Assembly (NCBI GenBank): GCA_027021615.1 | Contig: JALUTY010000002.1 | Span: 1 to 64,000, forward strand | Source of the DNA: a bacterium | GTDB taxonomy: Bacteria > Desulfobacterota > Deferrisomatia > Deferrisomatales > Deferrisomataceae | Reading direction: 5' to 3' | DNA length: 64,000 nucleotides | In this document: one piece after another, positions 39,233 to 46,738 of the stretch | Numbering within the stretch: the stretch's first letter is position 1 | Layout of the letters: each line of letters begins with the position of its first letter | Translations under genes and position numbers: made by a program | The notes under the pieces: model-generated | What the model was told of the DNA's origin: nothing | What the model saw: the letters and a program-made list of their open reading frames with translations, nothing else | The model's database searches: none

Positions 39233-40520
39233 GCCGGCTCGCCGCTGCCGGTGGGCCAGGGCCGTTCGGCTGTTCCTCGAACGGGCCGGCCCCGGGTTCG
39301 TGAAGCTGGGCCAGATCCTGTCGGTCCGGCCCGATCTGGTGCCAGAGCCGCTGCGCCGCGAGCTCGAGGTCTTGCAGGATCGGGCCGCTCCGGTACCCTG
39401 GGCCAGGGTCTGTCAGACCCTCGAACGGGCCCTCGGCGGCGACCTCCGGGAGGGGTTCCGAGCCCTGGATCCGCACCCCGTGGCGAGCGCGTCGATCGCT
39501 CAGGTGCACCGGGCGCTCCTGCCGTCGGGTCGGACGGTCGCGGTCAAGGTGCTCCGACCGCGGGTGGAGCGGGAGATGGCCCGGAACCTGCGCCTCGCAA
39601 AACGGCTGTCTCCCGTGCTGGGGCTGTGGCCGTCCCTGCGGGGCCGGGTGGACGCCCGCTCCCTGTGGGACGAGATCGAGCGGGCCGCCCGCGACGAGCT
39701 GGACCTGCGGGCCGAGGGCGAGGTCGCGGCCGAGCTGGGCCGGCGGTTCCGGGGGGACCCGTGGATCCGGGTGCCCCGGGTGTTCTGGGGTCATACGACC
39801 CGCAGGGTGCTCACCACCGAGTGGGTCGAGGGCCACAAGATCTCGGCCCCGGAGGCCCGGGGGCATCCGTCGTACCCGGCCCTGGCCGAGGTGGGCGCGC
39901 GGGCGTTCTTCCGGCAGGTGCTGGAGTTCGGCCTGTTCCACGCCGACCTGCACCCGGCCAACCTGCTCGTGACCCGGGACGGCCGGATCGCGTACGTCGA
40001 TTTCGGCATCCGGGGGCGGCTCGACCCCGGCGAGCGCCACGCGGTGCTGGGCACCCTGGCCGGGATGCTCAGCCGGGACCCGGCGCTGGCGCTCCGGCAC
40101 CTGGAGCGGCTGGGGGTTCGGGTTCCCGAGGCCCATAGGTCTGCCTTCGTACAAGAGGTGGACCGTGCCCTCGCCACGGGGCTGGGGCCTTGTCTGGGGG
40201 AGGTTCCGGTGGCATCCATCGGAATGGGGCTGCTGCGGGCGGCACGGCGGCACGGGGTCCGGTTTCCCCACCGCCACGCGGTGCTGGTCAAGGCCCTGCT
40301 GTCCATCGAGGGAACGGCCCGCATGCTGCATCCCGGCTTCTCCTTGGAGCGGTGTGCCCGGAGCTACCTGCGAGAGCTGGCCCTCCGGCGCGTGGATTTC
40401 GCAACGGTTGCCGAGGCCCTCTGGCGCGGCGCTGCTTTGATGGGGCTGGGCGGGTTGGTCGCCAGCCAAACGGCGCGGCGATCCCCCCGCAAGGTGTTCT
40501 CCCTGGCCCCTGACGGCTGA
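39219..40520 (+). CDS. AarF/ABC1/UbiB-family atypical kinase
   Basis: The protein has 433 residues. Family signature near the start: GFVKLGQILSVRPDLVP (KxGQ motif). The A-rich loop SASIAQVHRA replaces a normal P-loop, followed by the catalytic Lys in VAVKVL, HADLHPANLLV and YVDFGIRGRLD. UbiB-type proteins act as ATPases in quinone biosynthesis at the membrane. A final hydrophobic stretch (WRGAALMGLGGLVAS) fits the short C-terminal membrane anchor. No other quinone genes are nearby. Confidence 0.9.
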   Translation: MALSEPARRCRWARAVRLFLERAGPGFVKLGQILSVRPDLVPEPLRRELEVLQDRAAPVPWARVCQTLERALGGDLREGFRALDPHPVASASIAQVHRALLPSGRTVAVKVLRPRVEREMARNLRLAKRLSPVLGLWPSLRGRVDARSLWDEIERAARDELDLRAEGEVAAELGRRFRGDPWIRVPRVFWGHTTRRVLTTEWVEGHKISAPEARGHPSYPALAEVGARAFFRQVLEFGLFHADLHPANLLVTRDGRIAYVDFGIRGRLDPGERHAVLGTLAGMLSRDPALALRHLERLGVRVPEAHRSAFVQEVDRALATGLGPCLGEVPVASIGMGLLRAARRHGVRFPHRHAVLVKALLSIEGTARMLHPGFSLERCARSYLRELALRRVDFATVAEALWRGAALMGLGGLVASQTARRSPRKVFSLAPDG

Positions 40521-40547
40521 ACTCTGTGGACGGATACGAGGAGACCC

Positions 40548-40793
40548 ATGAGTCGGAAACGAGCCCCTGCGGCCGCGGCCGCCCCTCCCAAGGAAAACCC
40601 CATCACCGTGTACGAGGCCTGGTGCAAGAAGTGCGGCATCTGCATCGCGTTCTGTCCGAAGAACGTGCTCGAACGGGGCGCCGACGGCCACCCGGCGCCG
40701 GTGCGGCCGGAGGACTGCATCCGGTGCCACATGTGCGAGCTGCGCTGCCCCGACTTCGCCATCACCGTCAAGGACAAGGAGGATCAGCCATGA
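40548..40793 (+). CDS. korD: 2-oxoacid:ferredoxin oxidoreductase, ferredoxin (delta) subunit
   Basis: The protein has 81 residues and two 4Fe-4S motifs: CKKCGICIAFCPKNV and CIRCHMCELRCPDFA. It transfers electrons from the TPP subunit to ferredoxin. Alanine-rich N-terminal extension. First gene of korD-A-B-(C); ATGA overlap with the alpha subunit. Confidence 0.9.
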   Translation: MSRKRAPAAAAAPPKENPITVYEAWCKKCGICIAFCPKNVLERGADGHPAPVRPEDCIRCHMCELRCPDFAITVKDKEDQP

Positions 40794-41938
40794 GGCCCCA
40801 AGGTTCCCGGGAGCTCCTCCTCCAGGGCAACGAAGCCGTGGTGGAAGGAGCCCTCGCGGTGGGATGCACATTCTACGCGGGCTACCCCATCACGCCGTCC
40901 ACCGAGATCGCCGAGGGGCTGGCGGCCCGGCTGCCCGCGGTGGGCGGCACGTTCCTGCAGATGGAGGACGAGATCGGGAGCCTGGCCGCGTGTCTCGGGG
41001 CGAGCCTGGCCGGCGCCAAGGCTATGACCGCCACCTCGGGGCCGGGGTTCAGCCTGATGCAGGAGCTCATCGGCTACGGGTGCGTGGCGGAGATCCCGGC
41101 GGTGATCGTGAACGTGATGCGGGGCGGGCCGTCCACGGGGCTGCCCACGAGCCCGTCCCAGGGGGACGTGATGCAGACCCGGTGGGGCACCCACGGCGAT
41201 CACCCGATCATCGTGCTCACGGCCTCCTCGGTGCGGGAGGCGTTCGACATGACCGTGCGGGCCTTCAACCTGAGCGAGAAGTACCGCAACCCGGTGATCC
41301 TGCTGCTCGACGAGGTCGTGGGCCACATGCGCGAGAAAGTTCGGCTGCCGGCCCGGGGGGCGGTGGGCCGGGTGGACCGGATCCGGCCCAGCATGCCCCC
41401 CGAGTGGTATGCCCCTTACGAAGAGACCAACACGGGCGTGCCGCCCATGGCCGCGTTCGGGGACGGGTACCGGTACCACGTGACCGGGCTGGTACACGAC
41501 CGAATGGGGTTTCCCACCCAACAGAAGACCGAGATCGTCCAGGGGGTGAACCGGCTGTTCCGGAAGATCGAGAGGGGGTTTCGCGAGATCTGCCTCACGG
41601 AGGAAGCGAGCACCGACGACGCCGAGGCGGTGGTGGTGGCCTACGGGTCGGTGGCCCGGAGCGCCCGGGAGGCGGTGGAGGAGCTCCGGGTTCAGGGGAG
41701 GCGGGCCGGCCTGCTGCGGCTCCAGACCCTGTGGCCGTTCCCCCGCGCCGCGTTCGAGCGGATCCTGGGCCGGGGCACGGTCCGGTCGTTCCTGGTGTGC
41801 GAGATGAACCGGGGGCAGGTGTACCGGGAGGTGCTCCGGGTCGTCCGGGGCCGGAGCGAGGTGCACAAACTCACCCGAAACGACGGCGAGCTCATCACCC
41901 CGGCCGAGATCGCCAAGGCCCTGCGGGAGTGGCTGTGA
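40790..41938 (+). CDS. korA: 2-oxoacid:ferredoxin oxidoreductase, alpha subunit
   Basis: The protein has 382 residues. Typical alpha-subunit features: LLLQGNEAVVEGALAVGCTF, YPITPSTEIAE, the EDEIGSLAACLGASLAG stretch, TATSGPGFSLMQELIG and MRGGPSTGLPTSPSQGD. It forms the active site with the beta subunit, most likely acting on 2-oxoglutarate by subunit type, although the substrate cannot be proved from sequence. Domain III lies in the C-terminal third. Overlaps both neighbours by a few bases. Confidence 0.9.
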   Translation: MRPQGSRELLLQGNEAVVEGALAVGCTFYAGYPITPSTEIAEGLAARLPAVGGTFLQMEDEIGSLAACLGASLAGAKAMTATSGPGFSLMQELIGYGCVAEIPAVIVNVMRGGPSTGLPTSPSQGDVMQTRWGTHGDHPIIVLTASSVREAFDMTVRAFNLSEKYRNPVILLLDEVVGHMREKVRLPARGAVGRVDRIRPSMPPEWYAPYEETNTGVPPMAAFGDGYRYHVTGLVHDRMGFPTQQKTEIVQGVNRLFRKIERGFREICLTEEASTDDAEAVVVAYGSVARSAREAVEELRVQGRRAGLLRLQTLWPFPRAAFERILGRGTVRSFLVCEMNRGQVYREVLRVVRGRSEVHKLTRNDGELITPAEIAKALREWL

Positions 41939-42822
41939 TGGAACGGTCGAACCGACAGATCATCCAAAAATACCTCCGCCACAACAAGAAGTTCCCCCAC
42001 ATCTGGTGCCCGGGCTGCGGCAACGGGGTGGTGCTGGGGTGCCTGCTGCGGGCCATCGACCGGATCGGGTGGATCAAAGACGACGTGGTGCTGGTCAGCG
42101 GAATCGGGTGCTCGAGCCGGGCCCCGGTGTACGTGGACTTCAACACCCTGCACACGGTGCACGGCCGGGCCCTGGCCTTCGCCACGGGGGTGAAGCTGGC
42201 CCGCCCCCACCTGCACGTGGTGACCCTCATGGGCGACGGAGACTCCGTGGGGATCGGCGGGAACCACTTCGTGCACGCCTGCCGCCGCAACATCGACATG
42301 ACCGCGGTGATCATCAACAACCAGATCTACGGCATGACCGGCGGCCAGGTGAGCCCGGCCACGCCCCAGGGGGCCCTGTCGACGACCACGGTGTACGGCA
42401 ACCTGGACCAGCCGTTCGACATCTCGCGGCTGGCCGAGGCGGCCGGGGCGACCTTCGTGGCCCGGTCCACCACCTACCACGTGAAGGAGCTGGAGAAGGT
42501 GCTGGGGCAGGCGTTTCGCCACGTGGGGTTCTCGGTGGTGGAGGTGGTGGCGGGGTGTCCCACCACCTACGGCCGCCGCAACAAGCTGGGGGGGCCGGTG
42601 GAGATGATGCGCTGGCAGAAGGAGAAGGCGGTGTCGGTGAAGAAGGCCCGGGAGATGGCGCCGGAGGAGCTGGCCGGCAGGATCGTCACGGGGGTGCTGG
42701 TGGACCGCGACGCCCCCGAGTACACCCGGGAGTACGAGAAGATCCGGGAGGCGGCCCGGGCCGCCCAGCCGGAGCCCACCGTGGAGGAGGACAAGGTCGA
42801 CCGCACCGGCGCCGAGCCCTAA
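41938..42822 (+). CDS. korB: 2-oxoacid:ferredoxin oxidoreductase, beta (TPP) subunit
   Basis: The protein has 294 residues. N-terminal CPGCGNGVVLGCLLRA and GIGCSSRAPVYVDF, then the TPP/Mg motif LMGDGDSVGIGGNHFVHACR with INNQIYGMTGGQ, which identify the thiamine-diphosphate subunit. It decarboxylates the oxoacid and passes electrons to the clusters. The ATG at 41938 overlaps the korA stop codon (TGATG). Confidence 0.92.
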   Translation: MERSNRQIIQKYLRHNKKFPHIWCPGCGNGVVLGCLLRAIDRIGWIKDDVVLVSGIGCSSRAPVYVDFNTLHTVHGRALAFATGVKLARPHLHVVTLMGDGDSVGIGGNHFVHACRRNIDMTAVIINNQIYGMTGGQVSPATPQGALSTTTVYGNLDQPFDISRLAEAAGATFVARSTTYHVKELEKVLGQAFRHVGFSVVEVVAGCPTTYGRRNKLGGPVEMMRWQKEKAVSVKKAREMAPEELAGRIVTGVLVDRDAPEYTREYEKIREAARAAQPEPTVEEDKVDRTGAEP

Positions 42823-42852
42823 TACCAGGTTGCCGTCTCCCCTTGCACGTAT

Positions 42853-42875
42853 CGAGTAAGGGCTCGCGCGTTTTT
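42853..42875 (+). terminator. Weak terminator-like hairpin after korB
   Basis: CGAG (42853-42856) pairs with CTCG (42863-42866), then CGCG and TTTTT (42871-42875). The stem is short, so the call is tentative. It could reduce read-through into korC. Confidence 0.3.
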
Positions 42876-42884
42876 CCTCGGGGA

Positions 42885-43077
42885 GGGCGGGGTGGGGGCC
42901 TGGTGGAACGCCGGGTGCGGCCCTCAGCTCGCCGCGCCATCCGAACGCCCGGATCGCCACCGGACTTCGGGGGTTCCGCTATCGTCGCTTGGACCGACGG
43001 GCAGACAACGGCATGAGACGGCGCGGCGATCGGACGCTGCACTCGCGCCCGGCCGGAGCCAGGCCCCCACCCCGCCC
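42885..43077. mobile_element. Palindromic intergenic element, copy A (subfamily A/B)
   Basis: The 193-bp element has 19-bp perfect terminal inverted repeats: GGGCGGGGTGGGGGCCTGG at 42885-42903 and its reverse complement at 43059-43077. Further inside, CGCCGCGCC and GGCGCGGCG also pair, so the whole unit is an imperfect palindrome. By manual alignment about nine in ten bases match copy B at 63184-63377 in the same orientation, centre included. It encodes no protein. It looks like a MITE or long REP-type element; no clear target duplication is seen. Confidence 0.8.
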
Positions 43078-43126
43078 TACCGCGATACTTTTTGAAGGGC
43101 CTAGCAGGCCCCACGAGGAGGAAACC

Positions 43127-43699
43127 ATGCGGATCGAAGTACGGCTGGCCGGCTCCGGCGGACAGGGCCTGATCACGGCCGGCATCATCCTGGCGGAGGC
43201 CGCCGGCCTCCACGAAGGCAAGAACGTGGTCCAGACCCAGTCCTACGGCCCCGAGGCCCGGGGTGGGGCCAGCAAGGCCGAGGTAGTCATCTCGGACGGG
43301 CCCATCCACTACCCCAAGGCCCAGCGCCTCGACGTCCTGCTGGCCATGACCCAGGAGGCGTGCGACCGGTACTTCCACGACCTCAAGCACGAGGGAGCCC
43401 TCATCGTGGATGCCGACCTCGTGCCCACCCCTCCCAGCTCCTCCGCCCTGTCGGTCCCGATTGTGCGCAAGGTGAGAGAGGATCTGGGCCGGGAGCTGTT
43501 CGCCAACATTGCGGCCCTGGGCGTGCTGGCCGGGGCGACCGGGGTGGTCGGGCTGCCGGCCCTCGAGGCCGCGGTGCTGGCCCGGGTGCCCGCCGGCACC
43601 GAGGAGCCCAACCGCAAGGCCCTGGAGCTTGGGCTCACACTCGGCCGCGACGCCGTGGAGAACCCCAGGGAGTCCGAGCCCTACGAGGCCGACGAGTAG
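43127..43699 (+). CDS. korC: 2-oxoacid:ferredoxin oxidoreductase, gamma subunit
   Basis: The protein has 190 residues. N-terminal VRLAGSGGQGLITAGIILAE, followed by QTQSYGPEARGGASKAEVVI, is the signature of the gamma subunit, which binds coenzyme A side interactions and completes the enzyme. GAGGAGG lies before the ATG at 43127. It is separated from korB by the palindromic element A. Confidence 0.92.
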   Translation: MRIEVRLAGSGGQGLITAGIILAEAAGLHEGKNVVQTQSYGPEARGGASKAEVVISDGPIHYPKAQRLDVLLAMTQEACDRYFHDLKHEGALIVDADLVPTPPSSSALSVPIVRKVREDLGRELFANIAALGVLAGATGVVGLPALEAAVLARVPAGTEEPNRKALELGLTLGRDAVENPRESEPYEADE

Positions 43700-43735
43700 C
43701 TTCGGACCTTCGGTCTGGGGCCTCCAGCCCGCTAG

Positions 43736-43900
43736 GCTGCCAGGCGGCCGGGCGCGAGGCCGGGCATTGAGATTCGCCGCGCAGGCAGGGGACGAAGAGC
43801 TGGGTTCTTGACAACACGGTGGAATCCGAACCATTTCGCGGTCCGAGCGTCAGAGGCGCTGCGCGGCGAGCCAACGGGCCGCACCCGGCTCTCTGGCAGC
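43736..43900. mobile_element. Palindromic intergenic element, copy D (subfamily C/D, inverted)
   Basis: The ends GCTGCCAG (43736-43743) and CTGGCAGC (43893-43900) are perfect inverted repeats. Read in reverse complement it matches copy C at 54264-54448 over both ends and much of the middle, for example TTGAGATTCGCCGCGCAGGC and GAGGCGCTGCGCGGCGAGC. The central part is divergent. A GCTAGGC motif like that at 12136 directly precedes it. No protein is encoded. Confidence 0.75.
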
Positions 43901-43975
43901 TCCCTTGCCCCCCGATCAGGGGAGTGGGGTGCCTATTTGTCCGCTGGCTCAACAGCACAGAAAGAGGAGAGAGCC

Positions 43976-44392
43976 ATGGCCCCGCCGTTCCGGCATCGCC
44001 AGAAGATCCGGTTCCGCGACACCGACTGCCAGGGGCACGTGTTCAATGCGAACTACTTCGCTTACTTCGACGACGCGGTCACCGACTTCCTGGAGGCCCG
44101 GGGCGTGCCCTACCCCTTGGTGACCGAGCGGGGCCACGACATGGTACTGGTGAGGGCGGAGTGCGATTTCCGCGCATCCGCGGTGCTGGGGGAGGAGCTG
44201 GAAATCCGGGTCAGGGTGGAGCGGTTCGGGCGCACCTCCATGACCTTCGTGCTCGAGGCCACCGAGGTCGAATCCGGCCGCACCGTGGCCGAGGGCCGGG
44301 AGGTGTACGTGGCGCTCGACCGCACCACGGGCCGGCCGTGTCCGGTGCCCGAGTACATGAAGGACGCCCTGGCCGCAGACCGGCCCGCCTGA
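43976..44392 (+). CDS. Acyl-CoA thioesterase, 4-hydroxybenzoyl-CoA thioesterase family
   Basis: The protein has 138 residues. A hot-dog fold thioesterase with RFRDTDCQGHVFNANYFAYF near the N-terminus; the Asp in DTDCQGHV is the expected catalytic residue. Length fits the YbgC/FadM-type group. The acyl substrate is unknown. GAGGAGAG before the ATG; it stands alone between copy D and a terminator-like hairpin. Confidence 0.88.
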   Translation: MAPPFRHRQKIRFRDTDCQGHVFNANYFAYFDDAVTDFLEARGVPYPLVTERGHDMVLVRAECDFRASAVLGEELEIRVRVERFGRTSMTFVLEATEVESGRTVAEGREVYVALDRTTGRPCPVPEYMKDALAADRPA

Positions 44393-44418
44393 CGACGCTT
44401 CCGTCCCACCGGAAAGGG

Positions 44419-44470
44419 CGCCAGAGGCCGGCCTTTGCCCGGCAGGCAGGGGCCGGCCTCCCCCCTGGCG
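44419..44470. terminator. Hairpin between convergent thioesterase and cytochrome genes
   Basis: CGCCAG-AGGCCGGCC (44419-44433) pairs with GGCCGGCCT-CTGGCG (44451-44459 and 44465-44470) with a small bulge. A strong GC stem at the end of two convergent genes; no T-run, so it may act as a bidirectional barrier. Confidence 0.45.
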
Positions 44471-44480
44471 ACCCCCTGGA

Positions 44481-44516
44481 CCTCCCAGCCTCCGAGCTTC
44501 TTAGCCTCCTAGCCTC
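44481..44516. repeat. Tandem AGCCTCCT-type tract, second copy
   Basis: A tandem 8-base tract like that at 10542-10577. On the minus strand it begins at the stop codon of the cytochrome gene (TTTTGAGGCTAGGAGGCT). Confidence 0.7.
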
Positions 44517-46629
44517 AAAAATACCCCTCCCGCATCATGAAGCGGTTGTCCGAGCCGTGGGGCAGGTGGCAAGCCAGGCAGTCGTTTCGCACCTCGCTCA
44601 TCTTCGCCCGGAACCGCGGGGGCACGTGGCTGGGGGCGGTGTCGTGGCACAACGCGCACACCCGGCTGCCCCGGGCCCGCAGGAACCGGTCACCTTGCCG
44701 GCCGTGCCGGTGCTCGAGCTCATGGCAGGCCGTGCAGTTCCCGGCCCCGACCGGGCCGTGGACATAGCGCAGGGGTTTTCCGTCCTCCCCCGCCAGCACC
44801 CCGGCATGGCAGCCCGCACACAGCTCATCGCGGCTACCCTTGAGAAGCTTCTCGGTGTTCGTCCCGTGGGGGTTGTGGCAGCCGGTGCACCGACCCTTCC
44901 GCAGCGCCCCGTGCAGCATGCGCTGCTCCGACACCTTCTCCGGCAGGATGCCGGTGTGGCAGCTCGTGCACAGGATCTTCTCCGGCCGCTTCAGCAGGGG
45001 TCGGAAGTCGCTGATGTGGGGAAGGTGGCAGGTGTAGCAGCTGCCCTTGTCGAACACGCCGTGGATGTTCTTCACGCCCCGTAGCAGGATGCCGTGGCAC
45101 CACCCGCACAGGGTCACCGGCTCCTCCAGCAGGAACTTGTCCCGGACCCCAAGATGCGGGTTGTGGCAGGCGATGCAGTCGATCTGGTAGACCGGCTTGT
45201 GGACCTTGTCGGTCTCGATGATCTCTGAGGTGCCGGTGATCTGGCCGTGGCACCGGGTGCAGTTCTTGCTGCCTTCGTACCGCAGCTCCAGCTTCCCCTT
45301 GCGCACCTCGTGGCAGGCACTGCACCCTCCGTTCTGCAAGGGGTAATGCAGCCTCCCCCGCAGGAGGGCCGGATAGTCGGAGGCGTGGGGGTCGTGGCAG
45401 AACGTGCACTGGCGCACGTCGTCCATGGGCAGCCGGCCGTGGGCCGCCCGAAACCCCTCCTTGCGGAGGTTGTGGCACTGGCCGCAGACCCGATCGGCGG
45501 CCTTCAGCCCCTTGGGGTCGTGGGGGTTGTGACACGTCACACAGCCGTTCTTCAGCGCGGGGTGGCGGTTCTTGCCCTTAGCCGGATCCCCGTGGCAGTC
45601 CACGCATGCCTCCGACACCCCTTGCTTCAGCAGGGCGGGCCGGTCCGACAGGTGGGGTTCGTGGCACAGGCGGCACTCCTCGAGCTCCCCGCCGTGCACC
45701 TCCGCCTTGGCCTCGTCGTGGCACCGGGCGCACAACCCCGGCGTCACGTCCTTGAGGAGCGCGGGGTACGTACCCGCGTGGGGCTGGTGGCAGACGAAGC
45801 AGTTCCCGTCGTCCACCGGCCGGTGGTACGAGCGTGGGTACCGGTCGGGATCGGCCACGTCCTCGTGGCACCGGCGGCACAGGGCCAGGGCGTCGCCCCG
45901 AAGCATCGAGGGATACGCCGAGGCATGGGGGTCGTGGCACGCGCCGCAGGCCGAGTCGCCCGCGGCCCCGTGGAGCGACGGCCTGGCCTGGTCGGCGTGG
46001 CAGGCCGAGCATCCCCCCCGGCCCTTGCGGAGCAGGGCCGGATCGAACGACACGTGGGGGTCGTGGCATCGCAGGCAGTCGGGGGTGATCTCCCGAGTGT
46101 GGCGATTCTTCTTGATCACCGCCCGCAGGGACTCGGTACCCACCTTGTGACATTGGAGGCACAGGTCGGGCACCCGGTCCTTGAGGGTGAGGCTGCCCCG
46201 CGAGAACCCATGGCAGGGGTTGCATGACTCGATGCCTCCGGCGTGGGCCCGGGGCCGGCGGAACCCGTCCTCTGCATCCCCCTCGAACCCGGGGCGGTAC
46301 AGGAGCGGGAGCACGGTGCCCCCGACCACCACGTTGTTCCGACCGGGAGTGAGGTCCAGCGATCCGGAGAACACCTTCCCTTTGAACACGTACAGGTCGA
46401 ACCGGTCCGGCTCGGTCCTCCGGTCCTCGGGCACCACCCGGGCCGTGAGCGCGTCCACCGGATCGCCCAACACGTACCCGAGAACCGGAATGGGTGACTC
46501 CGTGATCAGGGAGCCGGGGGGGGGGAAGACGAACAGGACCTCCGCAGCCCCGGCCCGAAGGGCGGTGGCCAGGAGGAGAGCGGCGGCCGAGGCGACCACG
46601 ATCCACCGGCGCCGTCGAGCCTCGGGCAT
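44515..46629 (-). CDS. Periplasmic/outer-surface 24-haem cytochrome c
   Basis: The protein has 704 residues. A signal peptide (WIVVASAAALLLATALRAGA) is followed by a haem-free N-terminal region of about 120 residues. I count 24 CxxCH haem-binding motifs between about residue 134 and the C-terminus. Many occur as alternating pairs with CHxPH (for example CLRCHDPH, CGACHDPH, CFVCHQPH, CRLCHEPH), the doubled CXXCH pattern. No membrane anchor at the C-terminus. It likely carries electrons across the periplasm or to extracellular acceptors (inference). Transcribed alone from its own promoter at 46699-46728. Confidence 0.92.
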   Translation of the reverse strand: MPEARRRRWIVVASAAALLLATALRAGAAEVLFVFPPPGSLITESPIPVLGYVLGDPVDALTARVVPEDRRTEPDRFDLYVFKGKVFSGSLDLTPGRNNVVVGGTVLPLLYRPGFEGDAEDGFRRPRAHAGGIESCNPCHGFSRGSLTLKDRVPDLCLQCHKVGTESLRAVIKKNRHTREITPDCLRCHDPHVSFDPALLRKGRGGCSACHADQARPSLHGAAGDSACGACHDPHASAYPSMLRGDALALCRRCHEDVADPDRYPRSYHRPVDDGNCFVCHQPHAGTYPALLKDVTPGLCARCHDEAKAEVHGGELEECRLCHEPHLSDRPALLKQGVSEACVDCHGDPAKGKNRHPALKNGCVTCHNPHDPKGLKAADRVCGQCHNLRKEGFRAAHGRLPMDDVRQCTFCHDPHASDYPALLRGRLHYPLQNGGCSACHEVRKGKLELRYEGSKNCTRCHGQITGTSEIIETDKVHKPVYQIDCIACHNPHLGVRDKFLLEEPVTLCGWCHGILLRGVKNIHGVFDKGSCYTCHLPHISDFRPLLKRPEKILCTSCHTGILPEKVSEQRMLHGALRKGRCTGCHNPHGTNTEKLLKGSRDELCAGCHAGVLAGEDGKPLRYVHGPVGAGNCTACHELEHRHGRQGDRFLRARGSRVCALCHDTAPSHVPPRFRAKMSEVRNDCLACHLPHGSDNRFMMREGYF

Positions 46630-46670
46630 GGGAGCCTCCGTGCGGGGCAGAGATTGTTTCCGGGTTCACA

Positions 46671-46698
46671 AGGGCGGCCCCGGAAACGGGGCCGCCCT
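46671..46698. other. Perfect 12-bp hairpin upstream of the cytochrome gene
   Basis: AGGGCGGCCCCG (46671-46682), a four-base loop GAAA, then CGGGGCCGCCCT (46687-46698). It lies directly after the -10 box, so it is either the first part of the cytochrome leader RNA or the terminator of the metalloprotease gene. No T-run follows on the minus strand. Confidence 0.7.
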
Positions 46699-46728
46699 AC
46701 TCTACCCAAACGGAGGTTGCCGGTTCAA
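46699..46728 (-). promoter_or_regulatory. Sigma-70-type promoter of the multihaem cytochrome gene
   Basis: On the minus strand TTGAAC (46728-46723), 18 bp, TAGAGT (46704-46699). It nearly equals the mreB promoter in both boxes and spacing. Confidence 0.55.
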
Positions 46729-46738
46729 GAAACCCCGG

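Larger units (their letters stand above)
42823..43126. other. Intergenic gap inside the kor operon filled by a palindromic element
   Basis: This 304-bp gap is the only large one within korDABC. It holds a terminator-like hairpin (42853-42875), the 193-bp element A (42885-43077), the small hairpin GGGCCT-AGC-AGGCCC (43097-43111) and the korC ribosome binding site. No gene is supported. Confidence 0.75.

Noticed and set aside
42885-43077. Palindromic elements considered as integron attC sites
   Set aside because: No integrase is present, neighbours are core genes, and the typical 7-base core sites with RYYYAAC / GTTRRRY were not found at the ends.
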